Origin: Azonexus hydrophilus
Lineage (GTDB): Bacteria; Pseudomonadota; Gammaproteobacteria; Burkholderiales; Rhodocyclaceae
DNA length: 64,000 bases
Direction: 5' to 3'
Assembly: GCF_001956855.1 (NCBI RefSeq)
Contig: NZ_MTHD01000001.1
Location: 310,001-374,000 of the forward strand
Shown here: positions 9,101 to 15,625 of the stretch, piece by piece
Position numbering within the stretch: position 1 is the stretch's first letter
Layout of the letters: each line of letters begins with the position of its first letter
Position numbers and translations under genes: made by a program
The notes under the pieces: model-generated
Database searches by the model: none
Told to the model about the DNA's origin: nothing
What the model saw: only the letters and a program-made list of their open reading frames with translations

Positions 9101-9374
9101 CTTTGGTCCATTCCGCACACCGATTTGCCAACCAGCGTGACTGCAGCTGGTTTCTTGCTGCGCGGTCAGCCTCATTACCTAGTAGCCTCAGTTCCCCATC
9201 AACAGCGGGAATCACGATCTTGCTTTGATTCAGAGTCTCCAGCTTGGACTGCAACGATGAGAAAGCAAATAACGAAAATTCGGGGGTAATGAGATCGAGC
9301 TGGCCATCCTTCTCCAACTTGGGATCAAGCAGGTCAATGAGGCGATCAGTGCCAGAGTTTTTAAGTAAGCGCAT
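6180..9374 (-). CDS. SNF2-type DEAD/DEAH helicase with degenerate PLD-like N-terminus
   Basis: 1064 residues. Superfamily 2 motifs are in order: YKFQRDGV (230-237), Walker A DSVGLGKT (254-261), DEAH-like VIDESHN (341-347), SATPVNN (381-387). In the C-terminal lobe, TDCISEGQNLQ and RFGRIDRIGS are motifs V and VI. Residues 100-165 (GSFGMTSDGLG, then WFDMQW) resemble the back half of the phospholipase D-like domain of related helicases, but I see no HKD catalytic motif, so nuclease activity from it is doubtful. It begins 3 bases after the RHH gene and overlaps the DUF4391 start. I infer an ATP-driven DNA translocase acting with the Mod/Res module in defence. Res carries a second motor. Confidence 0.88.
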   Translation of the reverse strand: MRLLKNSGTDRLIDLLDPKLEKDGQLDLITPEFSLFAFSSLQSKLETLNQSKIVIPAVDGELRLLGNEADRAARNQLQSRWLANRCAEWTKAKADIRLATGKVPQGVAVVRDASGAAQQVVMGSFGMTSDGLGITPGNPLNLIQASDTADEAAMLSQWFDMQWNSLSDDASNKTAFIEALESLAADTPPFTLYALILFHLFSNTEDEMDEERIVKSATGIRNTLVWKKLYKFQRDGVVGAIDKLSRFGGCIIADSVGLGKTFEALAVIKYYELRNDRVLVLCPKRLRDNWTIYKANDKRNVLAADRLNFDVLNHTDLSRDGGTSGDIDLAHVNWGNYDLVVIDESHNFRNKATHKGRESRYDRLMRRIIKEGVKTRVLMLSATPVNNRLADLRNQIAFATEGDDMALMEHGIASIEATTRKAQAQFNRWLSLDDEEKTPNRLIEMLGFDYFTLLDHLTIARSRKHIQKYYGTAETGSFPQRLPPINIKPDVDRAGEFRSIRDINLEIRRLNLASYAPLRYVLPHKQADYDAKYSTQIRGGESFFRQVDREESLIHLLRVNVLKRMESAVSSFTLTVHRQLKDVEGTLARIEAHDPEFEELDIADVDIDDPAFETLLVGRKVKVLLSDVDLLRWRQDLIEDRNRLAALYAAAKQVDASRDAKLIALREVIAHKIEHPANPGNKKIIIFTAFADTAAYLYEQLSIWAKADLGIESALVTGTGRNQTSLPHLRKDLASILSAFSPRSKERPADLAHEGELDLLIATDCISEGQNLQDCDWLINYDIHWNPVRIIQRFGRIDRIGSPNERIQLVNFWPNMELDEYINLEQRVSGRMVLLDISATGEENLIEQQSGNPMNDLEYRRKQLLKLQDTVIDLEDLSSGVSITDLTLTDFRIDLAQYLKAHPGKLESLPLGACAVTTSMDADITPGVIFCLRAEGTAAQKITDAGYPLAPHFLVHVSEMGSVELPYTQAKRILDWLKRVSLGRDTPDSAAINRFDKQTKYGADMASVQQLLATAVSSIVGKSEERAIASLFSPGGTHALKGEFAGSNDFEVVGYMVILPELAN

Positions 9375-9377
9375 TGA

Positions 9378-9563
9378 TTAACTCTCACCTTGGCTCTGGG
9401 ATGTTACTGCTGGCTCCAGTTTGGCTTTTTTTGCGTATTCCATGACTAAAACCTCAATCATGGAAGCCAGGGAGCGATGCTCACGATCTGCTGCTTGTCG
9501 TAGCAAGTCTTTGATCTCAACAGTGGTTCTGATGGTCAGCGTTTCGTTCTTTTGGCGTGGCAT
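9378..9563 (-). CDS. Ribbon-helix-helix DNA-binding regulator (first gene of the defence operon)
   Basis: 61 residues from the ATG at 9563. The strand TLTIRTTVEIKDLL followed by two helices (AADREHRSLASMIEVLV) is a classic RHH/Arc-type fold. Such proteins bind palindromic operators as dimers and often repress their own operon. An upstream in-frame start at 9602 exists but would place the promoter and palindrome inside the gene. GAGG precedes the ATG at 9563. The helicase starts 3 bases after its stop. The likely role is control of the defence operon through the inverted repeat at 9573-9593. Confidence 0.75.
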   Translation of the reverse strand: MPRQKNETLTIRTTVEIKDLLRQAADREHRSLASMIEVLVMEYAKKAKLEPAVTSQSQGES

Positions 9564-9572
9564 GATGAGCCT

Positions 9573-9618
9573 CATTGGCAATGACTGCCAATGTACTGCC
9601 ATTTCATGATCGGTTCAA
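9573..9618 (-). promoter_or_regulatory. Candidate promoter and operator of the defence operon
   Basis: On the minus strand TTGAAC (9618-9613) and TACATT (9595-9590) are 17 bases apart, a fair sigma-70 promoter. The perfect 8-bp palindrome CATTGGCA-N5-TGCCAATG (9573-9593) overlaps the -10 box and the expected start site. A third GGCAGT half-site lies just upstream. This arrangement is what an autorepressing RHH protein would use. Confidence 0.55.
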
Positions 9619-9653
9619 TGCCAAGCAGTTATTTTTTGGTTGGCTGTCAGCGG

Positions 9654-10307
9654 CTAAATGCGGCTGGTTCCGAAACTGTGCACACCGTCGCCGAAATGCT
9701 TGGTTTCTGCTTTGCAGAGGTAGCTGACTCGATAGAAAAAATCGTTGAAGGTATCTCGGTCATCGCGGGTCAGCTTGTAGGCGTGATTTTCCGGTATGTG
9801 AACGAGACCAACTGCCTCTTGTGCTAGCAACCCCAAGGCACTTGCCCATGCTTCAACCAAAAGATTGAAGAGATTTTTCCTGCCGATTTGGAACTTGCCG
9901 AGCTTGAAGAAAGCGTCCCTGTTGAGCAGTATGACTAGGTGGTAATGCGGAACTCCATGTTCCCCGATTTCTCTGCACCAGACGTAGCTCAGCGCGGTGC
10001 TGTGAGCATATTCAGACTCTTCTGCTCGTAACTTTCGGTTGTGCAGAATCTTTGCCCTTAGTGATGCGAAGAATCGCTCCAGTGGCTCGTTGCCGCTTGA
10101 GTCACCAAAACCCCAATCAGAAGGAAATCGGAGGTCGACGCGGAATGCAAAAGTCCTCGGATGTTTCAGCAATGCAAGTCGAGCGACGTTCAACGCTCGC
10201 GATAGATATTCTTCGACCAGCGGTCCGCGCTGCTGGAATACTGTGAATCCCTCGAATTGATCTTCGAAGAACAGCTTCAGGTTATTGTTTTGGGGATGTC
10301 GTTTCAT
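9654..10307 (-). CDS. Inovirus Gp2 / YagK-YfjJ-type replication-like protein with HUH motif
   Basis: 217 residues. The segment GVPHYHLVILLN contains H121-Y-H123, a His-hydrophobic-His metal motif as in HUH endonucleases. Y192 and Y196 in FFYRVSYLCK are candidate nucleophiles. The family (inovirus-type Gp2, YfjJ C-terminal domain) occurs in integrated elements such as CP4-57-like islands beside yfjI and alpA, as here. It may nick an origin during replication or excision of the element. It begins with ATG at 10307; the region 10308-10533 in front of it holds unusual palindromes. The catalytic assignment is an inference from motifs. Confidence 0.75.
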   Translation of the reverse strand: MKRHPQNNNLKLFFEDQFEGFTVFQQRGPLVEEYLSRALNVARLALLKHPRTFAFRVDLRFPSDWGFGDSSGNEPLERFFASLRAKILHNRKLRAEESEYAHSTALSYVWCREIGEHGVPHYHLVILLNRDAFFKLGKFQIGRKNLFNLLVEAWASALGLLAQEAVGLVHIPENHAYKLTRDDRDTFNDFFYRVSYLCKAETKHFGDGVHSFGTSRI

Positions 10308-10425
10308 GAAAGTCTCAGTTATCTGATGTTCTATTGGTTTTATCTTATTGATTTATATTACTAATGCCGAAATTCTGGCTGTTGGCGTTCCGGCGCATTT
10401 GTTTTCATCAAGTGCCGGATTGCAG

Positions 10426-10448
10426 GTGCGCTTGCAAATAAAGCGCAC
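10426..10448. repeat. 8-bp inverted repeat in the AT-rich leader of the HUH gene
   Basis: GTGCGCTT (10426-10433) and AAGCGCAC (10441-10448) around a 7-base spacer, in the non-coding stretch between yfjI-like and gp2-like genes. A hairpin beside an HUH-protein gene could be an origin or nicking structure; this is a guess from position. Confidence 0.35.
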
Positions 10449-10491
10449 TCTCGGAAAAAACTATTTGGCGTATGTTCCGGTTAAAACTACG

Positions 10492-10520
10492 GCTAATCCG
10501 CGAATGATTCGCGGATTAGC
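10492..10520 (-). terminator. Perfect 14-bp palindrome after the yfjI-like gene
   Basis: GCTAATCCGCGAAT and ATTCGCGGATTAGC are separated by one base, 13 bases past the yfjI-like stop. On the minus strand it is followed by CGTAGTTTT, a weak U-tract, so it can act as a terminator. The near-continuous symmetry would equally suit a DNA-binding site. Confidence 0.5.
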
Positions 10521-10533
10521 AGCTTGTTGAGTG

Positions 10534-11904
10534 CTACTGCAGCAGTGGCAGAACGTGCATGACTTGCTGCCCACGGACGATCTGGCCGTAGTAGTTGTCG
10601 TGCAAGAACAGCATCTTGGTTGCCTTCCTGCTCATTTGATTGTTTGAAAGCATGTGGGCGGGAAAATGGCTGATTCGATTCGTCTCCATCAGTCGTTGAA
10701 TAGCGAGCTCTAATGTGTCTCGATTTCGCAGGCTATTTGGTCCGTACCTGAGTAAGAAGCTCTTCGCAACTGTGTATGAACCTGTTCTAAAGGCATACTC
10801 GATCAGCCAGTTGTCCAGCTTCAATGCGTGATCATTCAGGATATCGACCGGTCCTGGTGGCGTGAATAACCTCAAAAATTCCGCTGCGTACCAGAGAACG
10901 ACTTGAGCGGCACGATGGAGTGTCTCTTCCGAAATTTCAGTTCCTTCATGTCCTTCAAAGGCGTGAAATACTCCGGCCATGCGCGCGATGTTCTCTGCGA
11001 TTTTTGAGGCGTAATCGCGGTTTTGAGCGAAGACACCACCTGTTGCACAGGCGAATTCAATGTTGTCGTAAATTTGCTCCCAGGCAATTTGAGCCGGATA
11101 GGCAAAGGTCAGTGTTACGTTTTCAAATCGTTTCTGATTTGCGCCAGGAAGAAAACGCTCGACTTGCTCGTGCAGCAAATCCAAACACCGCTGATTGAAG
11201 TCATTCACGTAAACAAGTTCTTCTGGTCGCGGTTTGATAAAGCGAGAGCCTTGGGTGGATTCGGGATAGCAGACATGGCAGCGAGCAAGAAAGCCAATTC
11301 CACGTGCATTGTCACCACGCCTTTGCATGAATTTCTCAAAGATGGTCGGTTGCACCATCCAGATCAATGAACACCTCGGGGATAGCACAACAAGGCGCTC
11401 GTACTTGCGATCCACGGTAATGCTGTTTCCTCCCCATATTTTGTTCAACAATCCGAGGTCATTGACGAGGTTGCTACTGAAAATCCGCCCTGCTTCATCT
11501 TCGCAGAGGCATACAGAAGGTGAGTAATGGTCCATGTGTGCGATGGTGCCAGCCGGGGTGCTATCCCCGACGAGCACAGATACAATGCACTTGTATTTTC
11601 TTGAAGCAGTTTCCTCGAATTCTCTAGCGGCGCGAAAATACATGGCGTCAGCAGTGGATTTGCGCTCTCCAGATTCGGCGATGATGATGAAGTATGCTGA
11701 ACAGGGTCCCTTGAGACCGTTCAGTCGTTCGACTTCGAATTTGGATTGAACGGCATGAGAGGTTGCGGCCAACGCTGAACTAGCAATCAGTGCTGGCGGT
11801 GCCTGCATAACCCGGATGCCTTCCTCTACTGCATTCCTAATCTTGGGAGGAAGCGCATCAGTTGGGAACGGTATACGGGTTGAGTGTTGAAATGGGTATG
11901 ACAT
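10534..11904 (-). CDS. YfjI family protein (DUF3987), mobile-element ATPase
   Basis: 456 residues. ESGERKS at 77-83 (YFIIIAESGERKSTADAM) is the modified P-loop of the YfjI/DUF3987 family. LCEDEAGRIF near residue 133 would be the Walker B region, and IWMVQPTIF a sensor-like strand. The family is associated with replication or primase-helicase functions of integrated islands and satellites; its exact biochemistry is not established. The ATG at 11904 has AAAGGG ahead of it. Neighbours are AlpA-like and Gp2-like genes, the standard company. It appears full length. Confidence 0.8.
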   Translation of the reverse strand: MSYPFQHSTRIPFPTDALPPKIRNAVEEGIRVMQAPPALIASSALAATSHAVQSKFEVERLNGLKGPCSAYFIIIAESGERKSTADAMYFRAAREFEETASRKYKCIVSVLVGDSTPAGTIAHMDHYSPSVCLCEDEAGRIFSSNLVNDLGLLNKIWGGNSITVDRKYERLVVLSPRCSLIWMVQPTIFEKFMQRRGDNARGIGFLARCHVCYPESTQGSRFIKPRPEELVYVNDFNQRCLDLLHEQVERFLPGANQKRFENVTLTFAYPAQIAWEQIYDNIEFACATGGVFAQNRDYASKIAENIARMAGVFHAFEGHEGTEISEETLHRAAQVVLWYAAEFLRLFTPPGPVDILNDHALKLDNWLIEYAFRTGSYTVAKSFLLRYGPNSLRNRDTLELAIQRLMETNRISHFPAHMLSNNQMSRKATKMLFLHDNYYGQIVRGQQVMHVLPLLQ

Positions 11905-11920
11905 GTGGTGCCCTTTCTGG

Positions 11921-12070
11921 CTAACGATTCGTCAAGTGGATTTTTTCGACTGAGTTTTCTGGTTGCGCGGCAGGGCCCTTGCAGCGAATCAGATCTGGTT
12001 CATCAATTTCTGGGTCGTTTTCTCCTTCAGGCTTTCTTGGTGTTAAGAGCAGTTCGTAGCTCGCCGACAT
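11921..12070 (-). CDS. Possible 49-residue ORF between alpA-like and yfjI-like genes
   Basis: This frame starts at ATG 12070 inside the end of the alpA-like gene and stops 16 bases before the yfjI-like start. The product is acidic in the middle (GENDPEIDEPDLI). No homology is recognised and the ribosome-binding site is poor. It fills what would otherwise be a gap in a packed island, but it could be non-coding. Confidence 0.3.
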   Translation of the reverse strand: MSASYELLLTPRKPEGENDPEIDEPDLIRCKGPAAQPENSVEKIHLTNR

Positions 12071-12236
12071 TCCAGCGAGTGTGAGAACCGAACTTCTTTG
12101 GTTGCGGCAGCTCATTTCGGCGCAGACGAGCCCAAATCGTTGGTGTCTTGCATCCGAAAAGTGCTGCGACGACGGTTACATCAACGTGTGCTGCGTTCGG
12201 CAACTCGTCAAACTTCGTTAGATCCTTGCTTTGCAT
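12027..12236 (-). CDS. AlpA-like small helix-turn-helix regulator / excisionase
   Basis: 69 residues: a winged-helix/MerR-like core, VAALFGCKTPTIWARLRRN, then PKKFGSHTRWNVGEL, the pattern of AlpA/excisionase proteins that select integration sites or activate the integrase. AAAGGAGG lies 9 bases ahead of the ATG at 12236. It is the rightmost clear gene of the island. In CP4-57-type islands the integrase lies beside alpA; here no integrase ORF exists between it and the core gene at 12,655. Confidence 0.75.
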   Translation of the reverse strand: MQSKDLTKFDELPNAAHVDVTVVAALFGCKTPTIWARLRRNELPQPKKFGSHTRWNVGELRTALNTKKA

Positions 12237-12554
12237 CCGCTTTGTCCTCCTTTATCTGTGGCGTTTCACGGTGAAGCCGATTCTGAAGAGCTTCAGGGAT
12301 CAAGTCGAAACGCCAATACCAACGGATATCGCGTCTTGACAAATCGCGGCTGCTGATGATTGGGACGTACGCGGCCGACCGCGCCTAGAAAAGGTGCGGT
12401 GGTCAGTGGGGTAAAATGTGAACGTTTACTCTGTGGTCGTTCGAGAAGCATCAACCTGAGGTGAGTACTATTCAGTTGAAAGCACTCTAAAATCGAAACA
12501 CAGTGATGCTTGTGATAGATGGGTAGCTAGACGGGTAGCTAGTGGCTAGAAAGC
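12237..12554. other. Right end of the mobile element: non-coding, with direct repeats
   Basis: No convincing gene is seen. On the minus strand an open frame of about 55 codons without ATG runs into the alpA-like gene (residues such as RRDIRWYWRFDLIPEAL); it may be a short upstream gene with TTG start or a remnant. GGGTAGCTAG occurs twice, at 12521-12530 and 12533-12542, followed by a third partial copy (GGCTAG, 12544-12549). Such spaced direct repeats resemble integrase arm-type sites at an attachment end. The change from AT-richer to GC-rich coding DNA falls right after this point. Confidence 0.45.
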
Positions 12555-12558
12555 CAAG

Positions 12559-12588
12559 TTGATGAATGTTTATCTAATTGAATATATA
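12559..12588 (+). promoter_or_regulatory. Candidate promoter for the dienelactone hydrolase gene
   Basis: TTGATG (12559-12564) and TATATA (12583-12588) are 18 bases apart in a short AT-rich stretch. The gene starts 66 bases further on. It sits just outside the repeats that may mark the island end. Confidence 0.4.
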
Positions 12589-12654
12589 GAAAAAATATTT
12601 TTTGTTTGGAGCAGTTCGACATCGTTCTGATGTAACCCCACCGAGGAGACAACT

Positions 12655-13530
12655 ATGGACAACAAAGCAGAATTCGACAGCCTGGTGCCGGCACAAGGCT
12701 TCGACCGGCGCAGCTTCCTGGTCACCAGTCTGGGCGCCGGCTTTGCCCTGGCGACGATGCCGGTTGCCGCGCAGACGGCGATCCGCACCGATGCCACCGG
12801 GCTGCTCGCCGGCGAAGTCCGGGTGCCGGTCGGCGACGGTGAAATGGTCGCCTACCGTGCCGCGCCGGAAGGCGTCGCAAAAGCCCCGGTGGTATTGCTG
12901 ATTTCGGAAATCTTCGGCGTCCATGAATACATCCGCGACACCGCCCGCCGGCTGGCCAAGCTCGGCTATTTCGTCGTTGCCCCGGAACTGTTCGCCCGCC
13001 AGGGCGATCCGCGCAAGATCGACAGCGTCGCCGAGATCATCGAGAAGATCAGCAGCAAGACGCCGGACGCCGAGGTCATGAAGGATCTCGACGCCAGCGT
13101 TGCCTGGGCGGCGAAGCAGGGCGCCGACACGACGCGCCTGGCGATCACCGGTTTCTGCTGGGGCGGCCGCATCACCTGGCTGTACAGCGCGCACAACCCG
13201 GGCGTCAAGGCCGGTGTTGCCTGGTACGGTCGACTGGTCAGTCCGGTCAATTCCTACAACCCGCGGCATCCGATCGACCTGGTCGGCGAACTGAAAGCGC
13301 CGGTGCTTGGCCTCTATGGTGGGGTCGACACCGGGATTCCGGTGGAAACCGTCGACGCCATGGAAGCCGCATTGAAAAAGGGCAGCCCGGCAGCGCAGGC
13401 ATCGCAGATGCACCTCTACGACAACGCCCCGCACGCCTTCCACGCCGATTACCGGCCCAGCTACCACAAGGAAGAAGCCGAGGACGGCTGGCAGCGCATG
13501 CTGGCCTGGTTCCGCAAGAATGGCGTGTGA
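12655..13530 (+). CDS. Dienelactone hydrolase family protein, probably Tat-exported
   Basis: 291 residues. DRRSFL at 17-22 followed by a hydrophobic stretch (VTSLGAGFALATMPVAA) is a twin-arginine signal with likely cleavage after AQA/AQT near 40. The catalytic triad of the family is visible: C168 in GFCWGG, D225 in GGVDTGIP, H260 in APHAFH, and E85 in ISEIFGV. The family hydrolyses dienelactones and related esters; exported members of this YghX-like branch have uncertain substrates. GAGGAG precedes the ATG. It is the first core gene after the island and is followed by a short gap and a ProQ-domain gene on the same strand. Confidence 0.85.
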   Translation: MDNKAEFDSLVPAQGFDRRSFLVTSLGAGFALATMPVAAQTAIRTDATGLLAGEVRVPVGDGEMVAYRAAPEGVAKAPVVLLISEIFGVHEYIRDTARRLAKLGYFVVAPELFARQGDPRKIDSVAEIIEKISSKTPDAEVMKDLDASVAWAAKQGADTTRLAITGFCWGGRITWLYSAHNPGVKAGVAWYGRLVSPVNSYNPRHPIDLVGELKAPVLGLYGGVDTGIPVETVDAMEAALKKGSPAAQASQMHLYDNAPHAFHADYRPSYHKEEAEDGWQRMLAWFRKNGV

Positions 13531-13598
13531 ACGCCATCGCAAGGCACGAAGGGGCGCATTCGTGCTAACCTTCGCGACTTGATCCGACCGCCTTCATC

Positions 13599-14027
13599 AT
13601 GACCACTGCCGAATCCGCCACGCCCGTCGCTTCCGACAAGCCCACCGATATCCGCGTCCTGCTCAAAGACCTGCAGGCCCGTTTCGATGTTTTCCGCAAC
13701 TACAGCCCGCTGGCCATCGGCATCGACAAGCAGTTGTTCGCTGCGCTGCCGGAACTGAGCAAGAAGTCGGTCCGCCTGGCGATGCGCAGCCACACGATGG
13801 CGACGCGCTACCTGCGCGAAATGGAAAAAGCCACGCACCGTCTGAATCTCGACGGCAGCCAGGCCGGCGAGGTGACCGACGAAAACCGCCTGCATGCGAC
13901 GGAGTTGCTGAAGGAACGTTTCAAGAAACAGGCCGAACAGCGCAAGGCGACCGAGGCTGCGGCCAAGGCCGAGGCGCTGAAGCAGCAGAAGCTGCAGCAG
14001 CTGACGGAGAAATTCGGCCGCAGGTAA
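13599..14027 (+). CDS. ProQ/FinO-domain RNA-binding protein
   Basis: 142 residues. Residues 15-100 hold a ProQ/FinO domain (FRNYSPLAIGIDKQLFAALPE, then HTMATRYLREM). The C-terminal 40 residues are a charged, lysine- and glutamine-rich coiled-coil-like tail without the second domain of enteric ProQ, making it the compact betaproteobacterial type. Such proteins bind structured RNAs and 3' ends and act as RNA chaperones. A strong terminator follows the stop. Function of this member is inferred from the family. Confidence 0.85.
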   Translation: MTTAESATPVASDKPTDIRVLLKDLQARFDVFRNYSPLAIGIDKQLFAALPELSKKSVRLAMRSHTMATRYLREMEKATHRLNLDGSQAGEVTDENRLHATELLKERFKKQAEQRKATEAAAKAEALKQQKLQQLTEKFGRR

Positions 14028-14046
14028 GGTCGACCGCAACAAAGTA

Positions 14047-14074
14047 AAAAAGCCAGTCCGATGACTGGCTTTTT
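14047..14074. terminator. Bidirectional terminator between proQ-like and PRC-barrel genes
   Basis: AAAAGCCAGT pairs with ACTGGCTTTT around a 6-base loop; T-runs occur on both strands, serving the convergent genes on either side. Confidence 0.85.
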
Positions 14075-14095
14075 CGTTTTCAGCCCAAGTCCCTC

Positions 14096-14524
14096 TCAGT
14101 GGATGGGCTTCGTGCCGTAGTAAGCGTGAATGCTTGCTGCCCAGCTCGGGTCGGCCATGTTGGGCCAGCGATTCTTGTCGAACCCGGGTGCGTTTTCGAG
14201 CTGCTCCTTGTCGATATCGAGTTTGAAGCACTTGTTCTCGGTGTCGAGCTTTAGTGCTTCCCAGGGAACGGCAAACAGCTTTTCGCCCATCCCCATGAAG
14301 CCGCCAAAGGAGAGTACGGCATAGCTGACACAGCCGCTGCGCATGTCGATCATGATTTCCTTGATGTCGCCCAGCGTTTCCGAGTTCTGGTTGCCTACGG
14401 TGTTGCCGATCAGCGTATCGGCACCCATCAGGTGCGGTCCTGGGCCGTGGCTGCTGTCAGGGCCGGTAGAAGCACCGGATGCCGCCTTGTACATCCCGTA
14501 GGAATCGTGTTCTTCATAGTTCAT
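14096..14524 (-). CDS. PRC-barrel domain protein
   Basis: 142 residues from the ATG at 14524 (MNYEEHDSYGMY). Residues about 35-100 form a PRC-barrel: GADTLIGNTVGNQNSETLGDIKEIMID, then VSYAVLSFGGFMGMGEKLFAVPW. These small beta-barrels occur in stress-related and RNA-linked proteins; their ligand here is unknown. AAGAGA lies 6 bases ahead of the chosen start. A start at 14530 adds two residues, and the far longer frame from 14587 lacks a ribosome-binding site. It converges with the proQ-like gene. Confidence 0.8.
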   Translation of the reverse strand: MNYEEHDSYGMYKAASGASTGPDSSHGPGPHLMGADTLIGNTVGNQNSETLGDIKEIMIDMRSGCVSYAVLSFGGFMGMGEKLFAVPWEALKLDTENKCFKLDIDKEQLENAPGFDKNRWPNMADPSWAASIHAYYGTKPIH

Positions 14525-14748
14525 GTCCATCTCTTGTCGATGCCAGTTGAAAATGATGCTGCATGTTCCGCAATCACGGACGAGCATTCAGGCTAGGGTG
14601 TATGTGCTGGCATGTCTGTGTGCCAACGCACCGAGTCATGATCGCAGTGGCTCGGTGTAAAACTCGTATGGCATAAGACGGCTGGGTAGCAGACAGCTGA
14701 AAACACGCGCTTGATACTGGCCGTCCAACTCTACGAACGGATACCTCC

Positions 14749-15579
14749 ATGAACTGCGTCATCACTCCCGACAATACCCGGCTGCACGTCAAGGACTGGG
14801 GCACGGGCAAACCGGTCATCCTGATTCATGGCTGGCCGCTATCCGCCGATAGCTGGGACGAGCAGGCAATGGCCATTGCCCAGGCCGGTTATCGAGCGAT
14901 TGCCTATGACCGCCGCGGTTTTGGCCGTTCCTCGCAGCCGTGGAGCGGATACGACTACGACACGCTGGCCGATGACCTGGCTGCGGTGATCGAACAGACC
15001 GGTGCCCAGGATGCAACGCTGGTCGGTTTTTCGATGGGGGGCGGCGAAGTGGCCCGCTACATGTCGCGTCATGCTGGTGCATCAGTGGAGAAAGCGGTGC
15101 TGATTTCATCCGTACTGCCGTTCCGCCTGAAAACCGATGACAATCCTGCCGGGACCGGGCAGGAGGTTTTCGATCTGATGGTGCAGGCGATCAATGATGA
15201 CCGGGCGGGTTTCTTTTCCGGTTTCTTCAGGGATTTTTTCGGCGTGGGAATATTATCCAGCCCGGTCAGCAACGAAGTGCTGGAATGGGCTCGTGGCCTC
15301 GCCATGCAAGCCGGGTTGCCGGCTGTGCTGGGTTGTCTGAAAGCATTCTCGACGACGGATTTCCGCGGAGATCTGGTGGCTTTCAAGGTGCCGACACTGA
15401 TCATTCACGGCGCCGACGACAAGACCGTGCCCATTGCTGCCTCCGCCCGGCCCACGGCCAGCGGCATTACAGGCTGTCGCTTCATCGAATACGAGGGGGC
15501 GCCGCACGGTCTGTTCGCCACCGACAAGCTGCGTCTGAGCCAGGACCTGCTGTCTTTCATCAGGCAAGGGATACGCTGA
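14749..15579 (+). CDS. Alpha/beta hydrolase of the non-haem chloroperoxidase/esterase type
   Basis: 276 residues. ILIHGWPLSADSWD gives the oxyanion loop, S95 in GFSMGG is the nucleophile, the Asp is in HGADDKTVP near 224, and the His in GAPHGLF near 251. The cap segment is short, as in bacterial arylesterases and cofactor-free haloperoxidases. The substrate cannot be told from sequence. An inverted repeat (CACCGAG 14629-14635 / CTCGGTG 14651-14657) lies in the 160-base region in front, and a clear terminator follows. It is transcribed alone. Confidence 0.85.
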   Translation: MNCVITPDNTRLHVKDWGTGKPVILIHGWPLSADSWDEQAMAIAQAGYRAIAYDRRGFGRSSQPWSGYDYDTLADDLAAVIEQTGAQDATLVGFSMGGGEVARYMSRHAGASVEKAVLISSVLPFRLKTDDNPAGTGQEVFDLMVQAINDDRAGFFSGFFRDFFGVGILSSPVSNEVLEWARGLAMQAGLPAVLGCLKAFSTTDFRGDLVAFKVPTLIIHGADDKTVPIAASARPTASGITGCRFIEYEGAPHGLFATDKLRLSQDLLSFIRQGIR

Positions 15580-15582
15580 GTC

Positions 15583-15622
15583 AGCTGGCTGGCAGGGATT
15601 GCTTCCTGTCAGCCAGCTTTTT
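15583..15622 (+). terminator. Terminator of the alpha/beta hydrolase gene
   Basis: AGCTGGCTGGCAGG (15583-15596) pairs with CCTGTCAGCCAGCT (15605-15618) with one G-T pair, followed by TTTTC, directly before the end of the convergent collagen-like gene. Confidence 0.8.
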
Positions 15623-15625
15623 CGT

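Noticed and set aside
1..9602. BREX or DISARM system
   Set aside because: No PglZ, BrxC, or DrmA/B-like gene is seen; Mod and Res identify a type III-like core.
9564..9602. Longer start for the RHH gene
   Set aside because: It would place the promoter -10 box and palindrome within codons, and its first residues do not fit the RHH fold.
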